A DNA stretch of 64,000 bases, from positions 124,001-188,000 of the forward strand of contig CAJWML010000002.1 in assembly GCA_913043285.1 (NCBI GenBank), written 5' to 3'. The notes beneath the pieces are model-generated. The model did no database searches. It was not told where the DNA came from and was given only the letters and a program-made list of their open reading frames with translations. Source of the stretch: CAKZNE01 sp002695025 (GTDB lineage: Bacteria > Bacteroidota > Bacteroidia > Flavobacteriales > Schleiferiaceae). Positions 51,971 through 60,145 of this stretch are shown piece by piece; within the stretch, counting starts at the first letter, position 1; the number at the start of each line of letters is the position of its first letter. A program made the translations under genes and the position numbers.

Positions 51971-53311
51971 TTAGGAGGGATTATCTTTACTTAGAGTATC
52001 GGCCTCTTTTTCACATAAATAGTTTAGTTTATTCTGTACGCGTGAATAATACATCGTAGTATATTTCTTAGCTTTCCCCAATACAAAGATTCGAGGGCTT
52101 ACTATATGGATACTGTCATATTTAGGTTCCACAACAATTCCTCCATCAAGGTTCATTATACCCATCCTATTATTCCTTTTGAAAACAATAAGGTTATGTG
52201 CTATTTTAACTGATTGAACTTGAGGAGAAACTGTTTCTCCTCTGGCGTTCAATACAAAATATTTAGATGTATCACGATAATCTTGCGCCCTAAAAAAACC
52301 GTTATCGAGTTCGCCAATAGATAGGTAGTAAGGTTGTTTTTGTGGTATTTTATTACCTTTTAGATCAATAAAATACCATTTTGATTTTCTAGGTCTTACA
52401 TAAGCGATTCCATATTTATTAAATGGAAAAGCTTTATGAAGGTCTTTAGGTTTTATTTCAAAGTTTCCTTCCTTGTCTATATACCCAAAGTATAAATTTA
52501 TTGAGTTTTTGTCATTTCCGGAAAATTCGGTATTGCATTCTATGTGATTATTGGATTGCCCTCGTGTACATTTTATTTTTACTGGGGCCAATCCTTTTGA
52601 AAAGTCTCCCGCCTCAAGAATTTCAAAGTCAAAGACGGAATGCCCTTCTGTATTTATAAATTGGAACTTTCCGCTGATCATTTTAATTCGTGCTCTTTTA
52701 TCATAGAAGGGAAATGCTTCTGAATATCCTTCAGGCGGGCTAAATTCTTTTTTTCCATATAAGTTATAATAATGGTATTCCCCAGCATTAGAAACCAGCG
52801 CGAGCCCATCACTAAAGTCATACGCTAAATCCCACATAGGAGGTATTAAAAAGGTAGAATCATCTTTGGTGTAACCATATTTTCCTCCTATGACCTGTAC
52901 TCTTCGTACACCTTCATAAAATGGGAAGACTCGCTTTAGCAATACTGCTTCACTGTTTTTGTGTTTCAGGTAGTAAATTTGATTGTTTTCGGTTATAATC
53001 GTGTTAGCTCGTACAGAATCACATGAAATAACTTTGAAAACAGCATCGCGATCCCAACAACTATAACCATTTTTTTTGAGTGAGTCCGTTGCATTTACCA
53101 AAAATGGATAAGTGTTTTTATTTTTTGTAATGGTGGTAATTGACTCGTTTCTGTCAATATGATTTCCTGAATTTTTAATAATTGTATTGTTGGAGTTAAG
53201 GTTAAATAACGTTATGCTAAGTGGTATACTAACAATTACAATAGACAAAAGAGTGTTTGACTTAATAAACAATATCATCCTGGTGAAGAATGATTTTTTA
53301 GGCTCGGTCAT
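51971..53311 (-). CDS. WG-repeat protein with N-terminal membrane anchor
   Basis: 446 residues. After one transmembrane segment (LLSIVIVSIPLSITLF) the protein consists of repeats with YGYI/D-x(2-4)-G-x-(F/I)-x-I-P/KP (GKYGYTKDDSTFLIPPMWD; LYFGYIDKEGNFEIKPKD; NRMGIMNLDGGIVVEPKYD), about six, as in the WG (DUF4388-like beta-leaflet) repeat family. Function unknown; probably envelope-associated binding. The gene is visibly AT-richer than its neighbours and is flanked by CGCGCGAT palindromes, hinting at acquisition. Confidence 0.85.
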   Translation of the reverse strand: MTEPKKSFFTRMILFIKSNTLLSIVIVSIPLSITLFNLNSNNTIIKNSGNHIDRNESITTITKNKNTYPFLVNATDSLKKNGYSCWDRDAVFKVISCDSVRANTIITENNQIYYLKHKNSEAVLLKRVFPFYEGVRRVQVIGGKYGYTKDDSTFLIPPMWDLAYDFSDGLALVSNAGEYHYYNLYGKKEFSPPEGYSEAFPFYDKRARIKMISGKFQFINTEGHSVFDFEILEAGDFSKGLAPVKIKCTRGQSNNHIECNTEFSGNDKNSINLYFGYIDKEGNFEIKPKDLHKAFPFNKYGIAYVRPRKSKWYFIDLKGNKIPQKQPYYLSIGELDNGFFRAQDYRDTSKYFVLNARGETVSPQVQSVKIAHNLIVFKRNNRMGIMNLDGGIVVEPKYDSIHIVSPRIFVLGKAKKYTTMYYSRVQNKLNYLCEKEADTLSKDNPS

Positions 53312-53380
53312 GTTATTGATTTAAAACGGAAAGTTAAGGCATTTAGCTTTTTCAAGCTAGAAGTTATTTTACTCTATTCC

Positions 53381-53408
53381 CTGCTCCCGCGCGATTCTAT
53401 CGCGCGAA
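53381..53408. repeat. CGCGCGAT palindrome, copy 2
   Basis: CTGCTCCCGCGCGATTCTATCGCGCG: perfect CGCGCGAT/ATCGCGCG arms around TTCT/TCT loop. Between the WG-repeat gene and the DUF3592-like gene. Left flank CTGCTCC matches the TGCTCC flank of copy 3. Confidence 0.75.
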
Positions 53409-53441
53409 AGTAGACCCCTCAGATCAGGGCGTTTTATTCTT

Positions 53442-53870
53442 TTACTTTGGTGTGGGTAGGGGAAACTTACTTTCCTTCAGTTCAATCAGACTTTCATTGG
53501 GATCTTGGGGAGAAAAGCGGATCACAATAGTACTGTCATTTATATATTTCATCAGGCTTAGGTTTTTAATATGGTTTTCCGCATAGTAGGTCCGATGGTT
53601 CACCTGGTATTTAAAGCGGACCTTGTGGGTGAGTGTAATTTCTGAGGCTCCATCAAAATCCTGGAGCACTGTGCGCAACTCTTCTGTGTCCAGAATAACC
53701 CCCTGGGCCCTTCCTTCTAATTTATATTGTTTTTTAACACGTTGTCCTGTCTGGTAGTTAATAAGCCAATACAAACCGACACTACATACCCCTGAAAAAA
53801 TAAGAACCGTGATAAGGACATCGTATCTGCTCCAGATCAAATGAAGGCGTAATTTATTTTTAAAGTTCAT
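53442..53870 (-). CDS. Single-pass membrane protein, DUF3592-like
   Basis: 142 residues. One N-terminal transmembrane helix (about 18-37) followed by a beta-rich domain (GRAQGVILDTEELRT...HKVRFKYQVNHRTYYAENH...IVIRFSPQDPNESLI). The pattern GxVxxT...VxFxYxVxGxxYxxx resembles DUF3592, a family of uncertain function. Lies between two copies of the CGCGCGAT palindrome. Confidence 0.6.
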   Translation of the reverse strand: MNFKNKLRLHLIWSRYDVLITVLIFSGVCSVGLYWLINYQTGQRVKKQYKLEGRAQGVILDTEELRTVLQDFDGASEITLTHKVRFKYQVNHRTYYAENHIKNLSLMKYINDSTIVIRFSPQDPNESLIELKESKFPLPTPK

Positions 53871-53961
53871 CAGGTTATTCAGTATCGCCCAACAAGGTAC
53901 AAATCACTGATATGTAAAACTATTGTGTTATACATAAACCGTGTAGATACCCGTACTCTAA

Positions 53962-53998
53962 CAATGCTCCCGCGCGATTTAATCGCGCGGGAGCATTG
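53962..53998. repeat. CGCGCGAT palindrome, copy 3 (near-perfect hairpin)
   Basis: Arms CAATGCTCCCGCGCGATT (53962-53979) and AATCGCGCGGGAGCATTG (53981-53998) are exactly complementary over 18 bp; a realistic loop is ATTTAAT. No U-tract follows on either strand, so it is not a standard terminator. It sits 9 bp beyond the stop of the SDR gene. Confidence 0.8.
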
Positions 53999-54007
53999 GG
54001 TTATTGG

Positions 54008-54745
54008 CTACCACGGGCTTTCCTCACTCTCGTCCTTGATGTCATTGCTGAAGAACCGGCCGGTAGGCGCATCAGCATCAGTTAGCGTGTGTTTAATAAT
54101 AAAAGCCGCAGCACTTTCTACGGTACCGGTTCCCCGGTGATGGTTAAAATCCGTGGCGGTATAGCCTGGGTCAATCGCATTTACCTTAAAGTTCAGGTCT
54201 TTCAGTTCATGGGCCAACACCACCGTAAAGGCGTTTAAGGCCGCTTTGGAAGGTACATAACATACGCCTTTGATATCGTAGTACATCCAACTCGCATCAC
54301 TTTGCATAGTAAGCGAACCAAGTCCGGAGGTAATATTGCTGATCCTGGGGCTATCTGATTTTTTGAGGAGTTCCAGGAAGGTCTGGGTAACACGTATAGC
54401 CCCGTAAAAATTAATGTCAAAGGTTTCCTGGATCTGCTCCATAGGGGTCTCCGAAGCTTTTTGCGGTAAACCGCCCATTACCCCGGCATTATTGATCAAA
54501 ATATCCAGTTTGCCGGCTTCTTTCTCAACAATATTCCTTGCCACCTCAATGGCGTCCGGTTTGGTAATATCAATTTCCAGGGCTTTGATATTCTGAAAGC
54601 CACTATCCTTTAATTCTTTTTCAATTGCTTTCCCTTTTTCAATGTCGCGGCTGCCCAGGTATATGAACACTCCTTTTTTTGAAAGTTGTTTAGCGGTTTC
54701 CAATCCAATGCTTCGGTTGGCCCCGGTAATTAATGCTGATTTCAT
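54008..54745 (-). CDS. SDR family NAD(P)-dependent oxidoreductase
   Basis: 245 residues, classical short-chain dehydrogenase. TGANRSIGLETA is the cofactor motif, NNAGVMGG the NNAG block, SNITSGLGSL the catalytic serine region, and YVPSKAAL the Y-x3-K active site. Substrate unknown. An upstream Crp/Fnr regulator gene (54825-55397) is on the same strand and 79 bp away, so it may control or be co-transcribed with it. Confidence 0.93.
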   Translation of the reverse strand: MKSALITGANRSIGLETAKQLSKKGVFIYLGSRDIEKGKAIEKELKDSGFQNIKALEIDITKPDAIEVARNIVEKEAGKLDILINNAGVMGGLPQKASETPMEQIQETFDINFYGAIRVTQTFLELLKKSDSPRISNITSGLGSLTMQSDASWMYYDIKGVCYVPSKAALNAFTVVLAHELKDLNFKVNAIDPGYTATDFNHHRGTGTVESAAAFIIKHTLTDADAPTGRFFSNDIKDESEESPW

Positions 54746-54824
54746 TTTTCTCCGTTTTTTTATTCAACGGTGCAAAGTTGACCCGGTCTGAAATGAAATC
54801 CTTTGTCATATGGCAAAAAGCCAA

Positions 54825-55397
54825 TTAACGGCTTATGTTTTTGCGTATCCGGCTTAAGGATGATTGGGTGATACCAAGGTAGGAAGCCACGTAGGATAGG
54901 GGGATACGGTTGACGATTTGCGGGAATTTTTCCAGGAAATTGAGATAGCGTGTGGTGGCATCTTGTTCCACCAGCGGGCTTCTTCTTTCCAGTTTTTGCG
55001 ATAAAGCGTTTTGCACAATCTTGTTCACTATATCATCCCAGCCCACAATGGTGTTGGAGAGTTCGTTCCAGCCTTCCCTTGAGAAGACCAGCAGCTTACA
55101 GTCCGTTACTGCCTGAATGTATTCAGAAGCGGCAATATTGGCCTCAAAGTGGCGGTAATCGCACACCAGCTGATTTTCATCAATAAAGTACTTGGTAACT
55201 TCCTCACCTTTATTATTGTAGTAACAAACCCGCAATATACCTTCCAGGATAAAAGCTACCTGCTGTGGGGTTTTTCCGGCTTCTGAAAAGTATTGATCCT
55301 TAGATAATTCCAGGTCTGTAAGTTTATGAGAAATGAGCTTGGTTTGTTGTGGGTTCAGGTTACCATACTGTAGAAGGTAATTGATCAGTTGTTCCAT
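54825..55397 (-). CDS. Crp/Fnr family transcriptional regulator
   Basis: 190 residues. N-terminal cyclic-nucleotide-like beta barrel (YFSEAGKTPQQVAFILEGILRVCYYN) and C-terminal HTH (PLSYVASYLGITQSSLSRIRKNIS). Cysteine clusters for an Fe-S centre are absent. The effector is unknown. Adjacent to the SDR gene. Confidence 0.9.
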   Translation of the reverse strand: MEQLINYLLQYGNLNPQQTKLISHKLTDLELSKDQYFSEAGKTPQQVAFILEGILRVCYYNNKGEEVTKYFIDENQLVCDYRHFEANIAASEYIQAVTDCKLLVFSREGWNELSNTIVGWDDIVNKIVQNALSQKLERRSPLVEQDATTRYLNFLEKFPQIVNRIPLSYVASYLGITQSSLSRIRKNISR

Positions 55398-55516
55398 AAA
55401 GCAAAATTACCAAAAGCCTCAGCAGGGTTGTTTGCCATTTGGCAAAAACTCAACTGAACGTAACCGAAAAAGGCAAGGCTCAGGGGTAAAAGACTGGTTG
55501 TACAAACAGAGGTTTT

Positions 55517-55897
55517 TCAGGAGCACTCATTACAAAAACCCGATATAACCAGGTTGTGAACCTTAGCCACGTAACCTTCGGGTAGAGGGATGGAGAGTTC
55601 TCTATCCAAACACTCCACTGTGCCACATTGAAGACATCGGAAATGGATATGGTTATGAGAATGCACCTGTTTTTTTGCTCCGCAATTGGAGCATATAGCG
55701 AAGTATTGTTTACCGTCATCACCCACTACACGGTGTACCTTGCCATCTTCACAAAACCGGTTAAGCACCCGGTAAATAGTGGCGCGGTCCACCTTGGAGT
55801 CCAGGCTGGATTGGATCATATCGTGGCTCATGGCGTTTCCGGATGCTTTCAGCAGGTCCAGGATTTCAGTTGTGGATGATGTTGTTCTCCTCTTCAT
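55517..55897 (-). CDS. Fur family regulator
   Basis: 126 residues from ATG 55897 (MKRRTTSSTTEILDLLKASGNAMS); the ATG at 55921 is in the operator and ignored. Winged helix with VDRATIYRVLNRFCEDGKVHRV; metal motif HSHNHIHFRCLQCGTVECL with two CxxC pairs (CxxC in RCLQCG, and SGFCNEC at the end) forming the structural zinc site. Type (Fur, Zur or PerR) is not certain; the TGCrAC/GTTGCA operator rather resembles Zur-type or PerR-type boxes. Divergent from a TrxR-like gene. Confidence 0.92.
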   Translation of the reverse strand: MKRRTTSSTTEILDLLKASGNAMSHDMIQSSLDSKVDRATIYRVLNRFCEDGKVHRVVGDDGKQYFAICSNCGAKKQVHSHNHIHFRCLQCGTVECLDRELSIPLPEGYVAKVHNLVISGFCNECS

Positions 55898-55905
55898 AAT
55901 TTTAC

Positions 55906-55920
55906 TGCGACACAGTTGCA
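55906..55920. promoter_or_regulatory. Operator box 1 of the Fur-family regulator
   Basis: TGCGACACAGTTGCA: arms TGCGAC and GTTGCA (one mismatch) around 3 bp. It overlaps the -33 TTG (55916-55918) of the plus-strand promoter and lies 9 bp upstream of the regulator's own start. Confidence 0.75.
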
Positions 55921-55945
55921 ATATTACAAAACAATATTACATTTG
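55916..55945 (+). promoter_or_regulatory. Promoter of the TrxR-like gene
   Basis: TTG at 55916-55918, 19-bp spacer, TACATTTG at 55938-55945, matching the Bacteroidota consensus exactly. The transcript would start around 55951. Confidence 0.8.
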
Positions 55946-55957
55946 CGAATCATTTAA

Positions 55958-55972
55958 CGCGACACTGTTGCA
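55958..55972. promoter_or_regulatory. Operator box 2 of the Fur-family regulator
   Basis: CGCGACACTGTTGCA, 13 of 15 identical to box 1 and in the same orientation, centre-to-centre 52 bp. It lies just after the predicted transcription start of the TrxR-like gene. Confidence 0.75.
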
Positions 55973-55986
55973 GTAATACTTTCATC

Positions 55987-56895
55987 ATGACAGCCCATAA
56001 AAAATTTGAAGTAATCATTATCGGTGGGAGCTATGCCGGTCTTTCTGCGGCTATGGCTTTAGGACGTTCTCTACGAAGGGTATTGATACTGGATAGTGGT
56101 ATGCCCTGTAACCGCCAAACGCCTCATTCACATAATTTCATTACTCAGGATGGTGTAAAACCCGCTGAAATAGCTGAAAAGGCTAAAAAACAAGTGTTGC
56201 GTTATGAAACGGTTGAATTTGTTGAGGAGCTTGCTGTAAGTGGAAAAAAGCATGATGATGGATTCTCGGTCACTACGCAGTCAGGTAAAGAGTTTACCGC
56301 TCCGAAACTAATTTTTGCCACAGGCATAAGCGATATAATGCCAGACATTAAGGGGTTCTCCGAATGCTGGGGTATTTCAGTAGTACATTGTCCGTATTGC
56401 CATGGCTATGAGTTGCGTGGCCAAAAAACGGGTATACTGGCCAATGCCGACCGGGCTTTTCACCTTGCTCCATTGCTGAAGAATTTAACGGATGACCTTA
56501 CCATATTCACTTCAGGAGAGGAAAGCTTTACAGCTGATCAAATCAAAAAACTAAAAAGTCGCCACATACAGATCCTGGAAAATGAGATCACCGAAATTGA
56601 ACATAAGGGTGGGTACATCCAAAATGTGATCTTTAAGGATGGGGGTAAAATGCTTTTGGATGGCCTGTATGCCTCTGTTCCTTTTAGGCAACATACTGAC
56701 ATTCCCGTTGAGCTGGGCTGCGAGCTTACCGAGCAAGGACATATCAAAACGGATCCTTTTCAAAAGACCACGGTGAACGGGGTTTTTGCCTGTGGAGACA
56801 ATTCCAGCATGATGCGTTCGGTAGCCACAGCGGTTTATACCGGGAATATGGCCGGAGCCATGGTGAATAAAGAGCTTTCTGACGAGCAATTCTAA
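55987..56895 (+). CDS. Thioredoxin-reductase-like NAD(P)/FAD oxidoreductase
   Basis: 302 residues. IIIGGSYAGLSAAMALGRSLRRVLILDSG is the FAD motif; the redox-active CxxC is in VVHCPYCHGYELRGQ, with the usual CPYCHGYE form; the C-terminal GVFACGDN motif binds FAD. Such proteins transfer electrons to thioredoxin or a small thiol partner, or act as standalone disulfide reductases. Regulated by the divergent Fur-family protein through two operators. Confidence 0.94.
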   Translation: MTAHKKFEVIIIGGSYAGLSAAMALGRSLRRVLILDSGMPCNRQTPHSHNFITQDGVKPAEIAEKAKKQVLRYETVEFVEELAVSGKKHDDGFSVTTQSGKEFTAPKLIFATGISDIMPDIKGFSECWGISVVHCPYCHGYELRGQKTGILANADRAFHLAPLLKNLTDDLTIFTSGEESFTADQIKKLKSRHIQILENEITEIEHKGGYIQNVIFKDGGKMLLDGLYASVPFRQHTDIPVELGCELTEQGHIKTDPFQKTTVNGVFACGDNSSMMRSVATAVYTGNMAGAMVNKELSDEQF

Positions 56896-57003
56896 AAAAG
56901 TATTGCTGATAGAAGTATTTACCACCAACATTCCCAGCCCGGAATAGTATAGGTTACAGCAGGAAGATCCGGCACCACGGGCCTGGGTTAGGACACCCAT
57001 TTA

Positions 57004-58281
57004 TCACTTCTCATTTTTAACTTGTTTTTCAAAGCTACCATAGGTTAATTTTCTCCATAGCCACTCCAGGGGACCTTGCTGAAATTTTCGTAGCCATAGC
57101 CAACTTAAAACTAGCTGAACGGCCCAGATAATTGCAACAACTCCCAATAATGCAAACCTTGAGAATTGGTTAAAGTACGCCATGCCGTAACCGTAGAAAA
57201 TAAACCCGAGTAAGATGTTTTGAAAAATGTAATTGCTGAGAGCAGTGCGGCCAACATTGGATATGACCTTGAATCGAATGGATCCTAAATATTTCTGGTA
57301 TATACCATTGAAAAACAGGATATAACCTGCGCCCAGCAGTTCTCTGGGAAAGGTGAAAAGCCACGCCTCCCAGATGTTTAGTATGGGTTCATGATCGTTA
57401 TAGGTCCAGTGGAAATAACGGACGTAATTAATGACTAAGCCCACACCCAATATACCCAGGCAAATGATCCAGTAATGCTTCCAAACCCGGTAATCCGTAA
57501 ATATTCCGGATCGGAAAAGAATAATTCCCATGATCATCAGCATCAAAGTTGAAAAAAGCAGCCCCTGATAATACAGCAATCCTTTATGGGCCGAGGTGTG
57601 CTCATAGTTTTCCTTAATAGTGACCCAATAGGTTGATTTCGGGGTTTGAATACTGGCGGTATCCGGCTTCTGCGGGCTGGTTATTTCGTTCCAAAAAGCA
57701 ATGTGCTTAAGGTCTTCTTCCGTTCTTTGATCTTCGGGGATCGTTAAGGCTGCTTCATTGGCTTGCTGCCACCCTTGTCTTCGTTTGGCCTGCTCGAAAG
57801 ATCGGGCCAGCAGCAAAGTGCAGAGCAATACCAGTACAAATACAAGCTGTCGGGTGGTTAAGGACCTGAATGGTATTAATAAAAGCCCACAAATAGCATA
57901 GTGGTACAATATATCACCGTTCCATATTAAATAGGCATGAACAATACCCATAACAAAAAGCCATAGCATCCTCCGGGCGTATATGTCCATGGCTTTTAAC
58001 CCGAGACCTTTCTTCCGGAGCCGTTCCAGGAATATGTAAAAACCTACCCCAAACAGTAGAGCAAACATGGAATAGAATTTACCCTGGGTCAGGAAATAAA
58101 CCCAAAATCTTGTAGCGTGGTCAACAGGTGTCTCAAAACCATAACGCCCGGGACTCCAGGAGTCGGGATAGGCAAAGTTTTCGGTATTTATAAAGAGAAT
58201 CCCAAGTATGGCAATCCCTCTCAAAAAGTCCAAAGAAGGGATACGTTCAGATGACCCTGTAGCATTGATGGAAGAAGACAT
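57004..58281 (-). CDS. DUF418 membrane protein
   Basis: 425 residues, about eight transmembrane helices. IPSLDFLRGIAILGILFINTENFAYP at the start and GRTALSNYIFQNILLGFIFYGYG with a C-terminal LWLRKFQQGPLEWLWRKLTYG are typical of DUF418/YeiB, a family proposed to be acyltransferase-related. Function unknown. Convergent with the TrxR-like gene. Confidence 0.93.
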   Translation of the reverse strand: MSSSINATGSSERIPSLDFLRGIAILGILFINTENFAYPDSWSPGRYGFETPVDHATRFWVYFLTQGKFYSMFALLFGVGFYIFLERLRKKGLGLKAMDIYARRMLWLFVMGIVHAYLIWNGDILYHYAICGLLLIPFRSLTTRQLVFVLVLLCTLLLARSFEQAKRRQGWQQANEAALTIPEDQRTEEDLKHIAFWNEITSPQKPDTASIQTPKSTYWVTIKENYEHTSAHKGLLYYQGLLFSTLMLMIMGIILFRSGIFTDYRVWKHYWIICLGILGVGLVINYVRYFHWTYNDHEPILNIWEAWLFTFPRELLGAGYILFFNGIYQKYLGSIRFKVISNVGRTALSNYIFQNILLGFIFYGYGMAYFNQFSRFALLGVVAIIWAVQLVLSWLWLRKFQQGPLEWLWRKLTYGSFEKQVKNEK

Positions 58282-58347
58282 TTTGGAGCTATGATAGGTA
58301 ACTACGTGATAATCGAAGGTAATTAAAAGTTATATCCCTAAGCCTTC

Positions 58348-58905
58348 TCATTTCAGGTCATCGGAGAAATGCCCCTGGTGTTTTCCCTTGGCAAATTTCT
58401 CCCGGCTAAATTCAGAGGATCTTCCCTTGGGAATGCTCAGGCTTTTCCAGTCCTTCCCTTTGATCATCCGGCCCACGTAAACTATCTGCCCCACGTGATA
58501 GGCATAATGCGCCAGTTGCCGGTTTATAGCATCGGGGATAGAGTGCTCCTGGTTCCGGATATAGACTTTAATGTCAAAATTTTCGGGGTTTATGGAGTTC
58601 AGCGCTTCAAACAGGCAGTTCCAACCGTCATTCCACTTCCGGAGCAGCTCATCCTTGGTTTTGAGAACGGGTTCAAACTCCAGCTCCCGGTTTCGCCATT
58701 CCTTTTCCCCATCCGTAACCAGAAAATCAGTCCAGCGGGATTTCATATTTCCCCATAGGTGGTTTACTATTATAGCGATAGAATTGGACTCTTCATTATA
58801 CTGCCAAAAGAGGTCATCTTCATTAAGCTGGTCAATGGTTTTTTCTCCAAGCAAGCGGTAATAGTCAAACTGTTTTCTGACGCTATGTAAGTATTCCGAT
58901 GTCAT
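58348..58905 (-). CDS. DUF1572 (DinB-like) protein
   Basis: 185 residues. YRLLGEKTIDQLNEDDLFWQYNEESNSIAIIVNHLWGNMKSRWTDFL with a conserved NHLWGN histidine and later QLAHYAYHVGQIVYVGRMIKGKDWKSLSIPKG: a four-helix DinB/YfiT-type bundle. Metal-binding histidines are suggested. Role unknown; possibly thiol-transferase-like. Confidence 0.9.
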   Translation of the reverse strand: MTSEYLHSVRKQFDYYRLLGEKTIDQLNEDDLFWQYNEESNSIAIIVNHLWGNMKSRWTDFLVTDGEKEWRNRELEFEPVLKTKDELLRKWNDGWNCLFEALNSINPENFDIKVYIRNQEHSIPDAINRQLAHYAYHVGQIVYVGRMIKGKDWKSLSIPKGRSSEFSREKFAKGKHQGHFSDDLK

Positions 58906-59009
58906 TGTTGCCTTTGTGTTTGTAGTTGCCCTATTCCTATAGTCACCCTGCGTATTGTGCTAAATTTACGGTGGTTTCTGATATTGCAGAAGCTGTTTTC
59001 CACTTTAAA

Positions 59010-59381
59010 TCATTCCTTCCGGCCGATCCAACCGAGATGTGTGTGCTTGAAATCATCCTTGAATTTCAAGCCATAGCCAAAGATCCGGTCCATGGCAGAA
59101 TGACCAAATAGGATTACCCCGGCTAACGTGAGCACGGGGCTCTGAAGTGCAAACCCCAAAAAGAGAACAGCAATAGCTAGCAGCTTATGATGAAAGATAT
59201 TATAAAGCCAGGCTCCGGTTTTGGTGTTGAAGGCGTAACCTATCATGGATAAGTCCGGCAGGAGAAGACAGGCAGGGAAGACCCACCAGGCGTAATCCAA
59301 TTGGTTGAACAATAAAATGGAGAGTAAAAACTGGCCCAGTTCTTCAAGTTTCAGAAGCGTATTCATTTCTTTGGTCATCAT
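59010..59381 (-). CDS. DUF4260 membrane protein
   Basis: 123 residues, four hydrophobic helices. Signature: LLPDLSMIGYAFNTKTGAWLYNIFHH, followed by GHSAMDRIFGYGLKF and a polar end. Function unknown. Upstream of it on the minus strand is a Crp/Fnr regulator (59445), 63 bp away; co-regulation is an inference. Confidence 0.9.
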   Translation of the reverse strand: MMTKEMNTLLKLEELGQFLLSILLFNQLDYAWWVFPACLLLPDLSMIGYAFNTKTGAWLYNIFHHKLLAIAVLFLGFALQSPVLTLAGVILFGHSAMDRIFGYGLKFKDDFKHTHLGWIGRKE

Positions 59382-59444
59382 AACACGATTTGTTTAATGT
59401 GATACAAAGGTCTGAAGCTCCGTTTCGTTATCTCTTGACAAAAG

Positions 59445-60068
59445 TCAAGAACTTTCAGACTGACGCTTACGGATACGGCTGAAGGTTTCAGCCGTCATTC
59501 CCAATACGGAGGCGATGTACTGCAGAGGCACCTGATTGAACAGCTCTTTGTTCTGCTGGAAGTACCGCTCATATCTTTCCTCGGCTGTCATAGACAAATG
59601 AGTAAAAACACGGTCTTCCAGCATCGCAAAACACTTTACAATAAATCGTTTTTCAATTTCATTCCATTTGGGAAACTCCTGGCAAAGTTGCCGGTAATTG
59701 GCCTTGCTGATGGTGAGTAATTCTACATCGGTAAAGGCCTGTATATTCCAGCGGTTAGGCTGTTCATAAAAGAAGCCCATCACTTCGGTAACCAGGAAAT
59801 TTTCCGTGGAAAGCCATTGGGTGATCTCCTTACTATCCGTCAGAGCATAAATCCTTAATATTCCAGATCGTACAATGCTCAACCGGTCACATATTTTACC
59901 GGACTTCGTAAAAAAATCATTTCTTGAAAGCTTTTCTTCGTAGAAGTAAGAGCGGATCAATGAAAGTTCCTGGGTGTTTAGCTGCCCAAAGTGCTCTTGT
60001 ATGGTTTCATCAAATTCCCTCACAGTATGGCAGTTTATCAGCTTTAAAGGTAGAGCAAAAGGGGTCAT
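59445..60068 (-). CDS. Crp/Fnr family transcriptional regulator
   Basis: 207 residues. cNMP-binding-like barrel (FFTKSGKICDRLSIVRSGILRIYAL) and HTH (PLQYIASVLGMTAETFSRIRKRQ). Second Crp/Fnr gene in the window; no Fe-S cysteines visible. Effector unknown. Confidence 0.9.
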   Translation of the reverse strand: MTPFALPLKLINCHTVREFDETIQEHFGQLNTQELSLIRSYFYEEKLSRNDFFTKSGKICDRLSIVRSGILRIYALTDSKEITQWLSTENFLVTEVMGFFYEQPNRWNIQAFTDVELLTISKANYRQLCQEFPKWNEIEKRFIVKCFAMLEDRVFTHLSMTAEERYERYFQQNKELFNQVPLQYIASVLGMTAETFSRIRKRQSESS

Positions 60069-60131
60069 TAGCTAATCTCTATTAAAACATTTGTACATTC
60101 TCATCAGTTGTTGGGCCGTAAGCTCATTTCG

Positions 60132-60139
60132 TATTTTTG
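60132..60139 (+). promoter_or_regulatory. -7 element of bshC, predicting a leaderless mRNA
   Basis: TATTTTTG ends six bases before the bshC ATG (60146). A TTG lies 18 bp upstream of it in GTTGTTGGGCC. Transcription would start at about the ATG itself. Confidence 0.6.
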
Positions 60140-60145
60140 CGCGCT

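Noticed and set aside
53962..53998. Hairpin read as an ordinary terminator of the SDR gene
   Set aside because: The stem is strong but no U-tract follows on either strand, and the core recurs in two other places.
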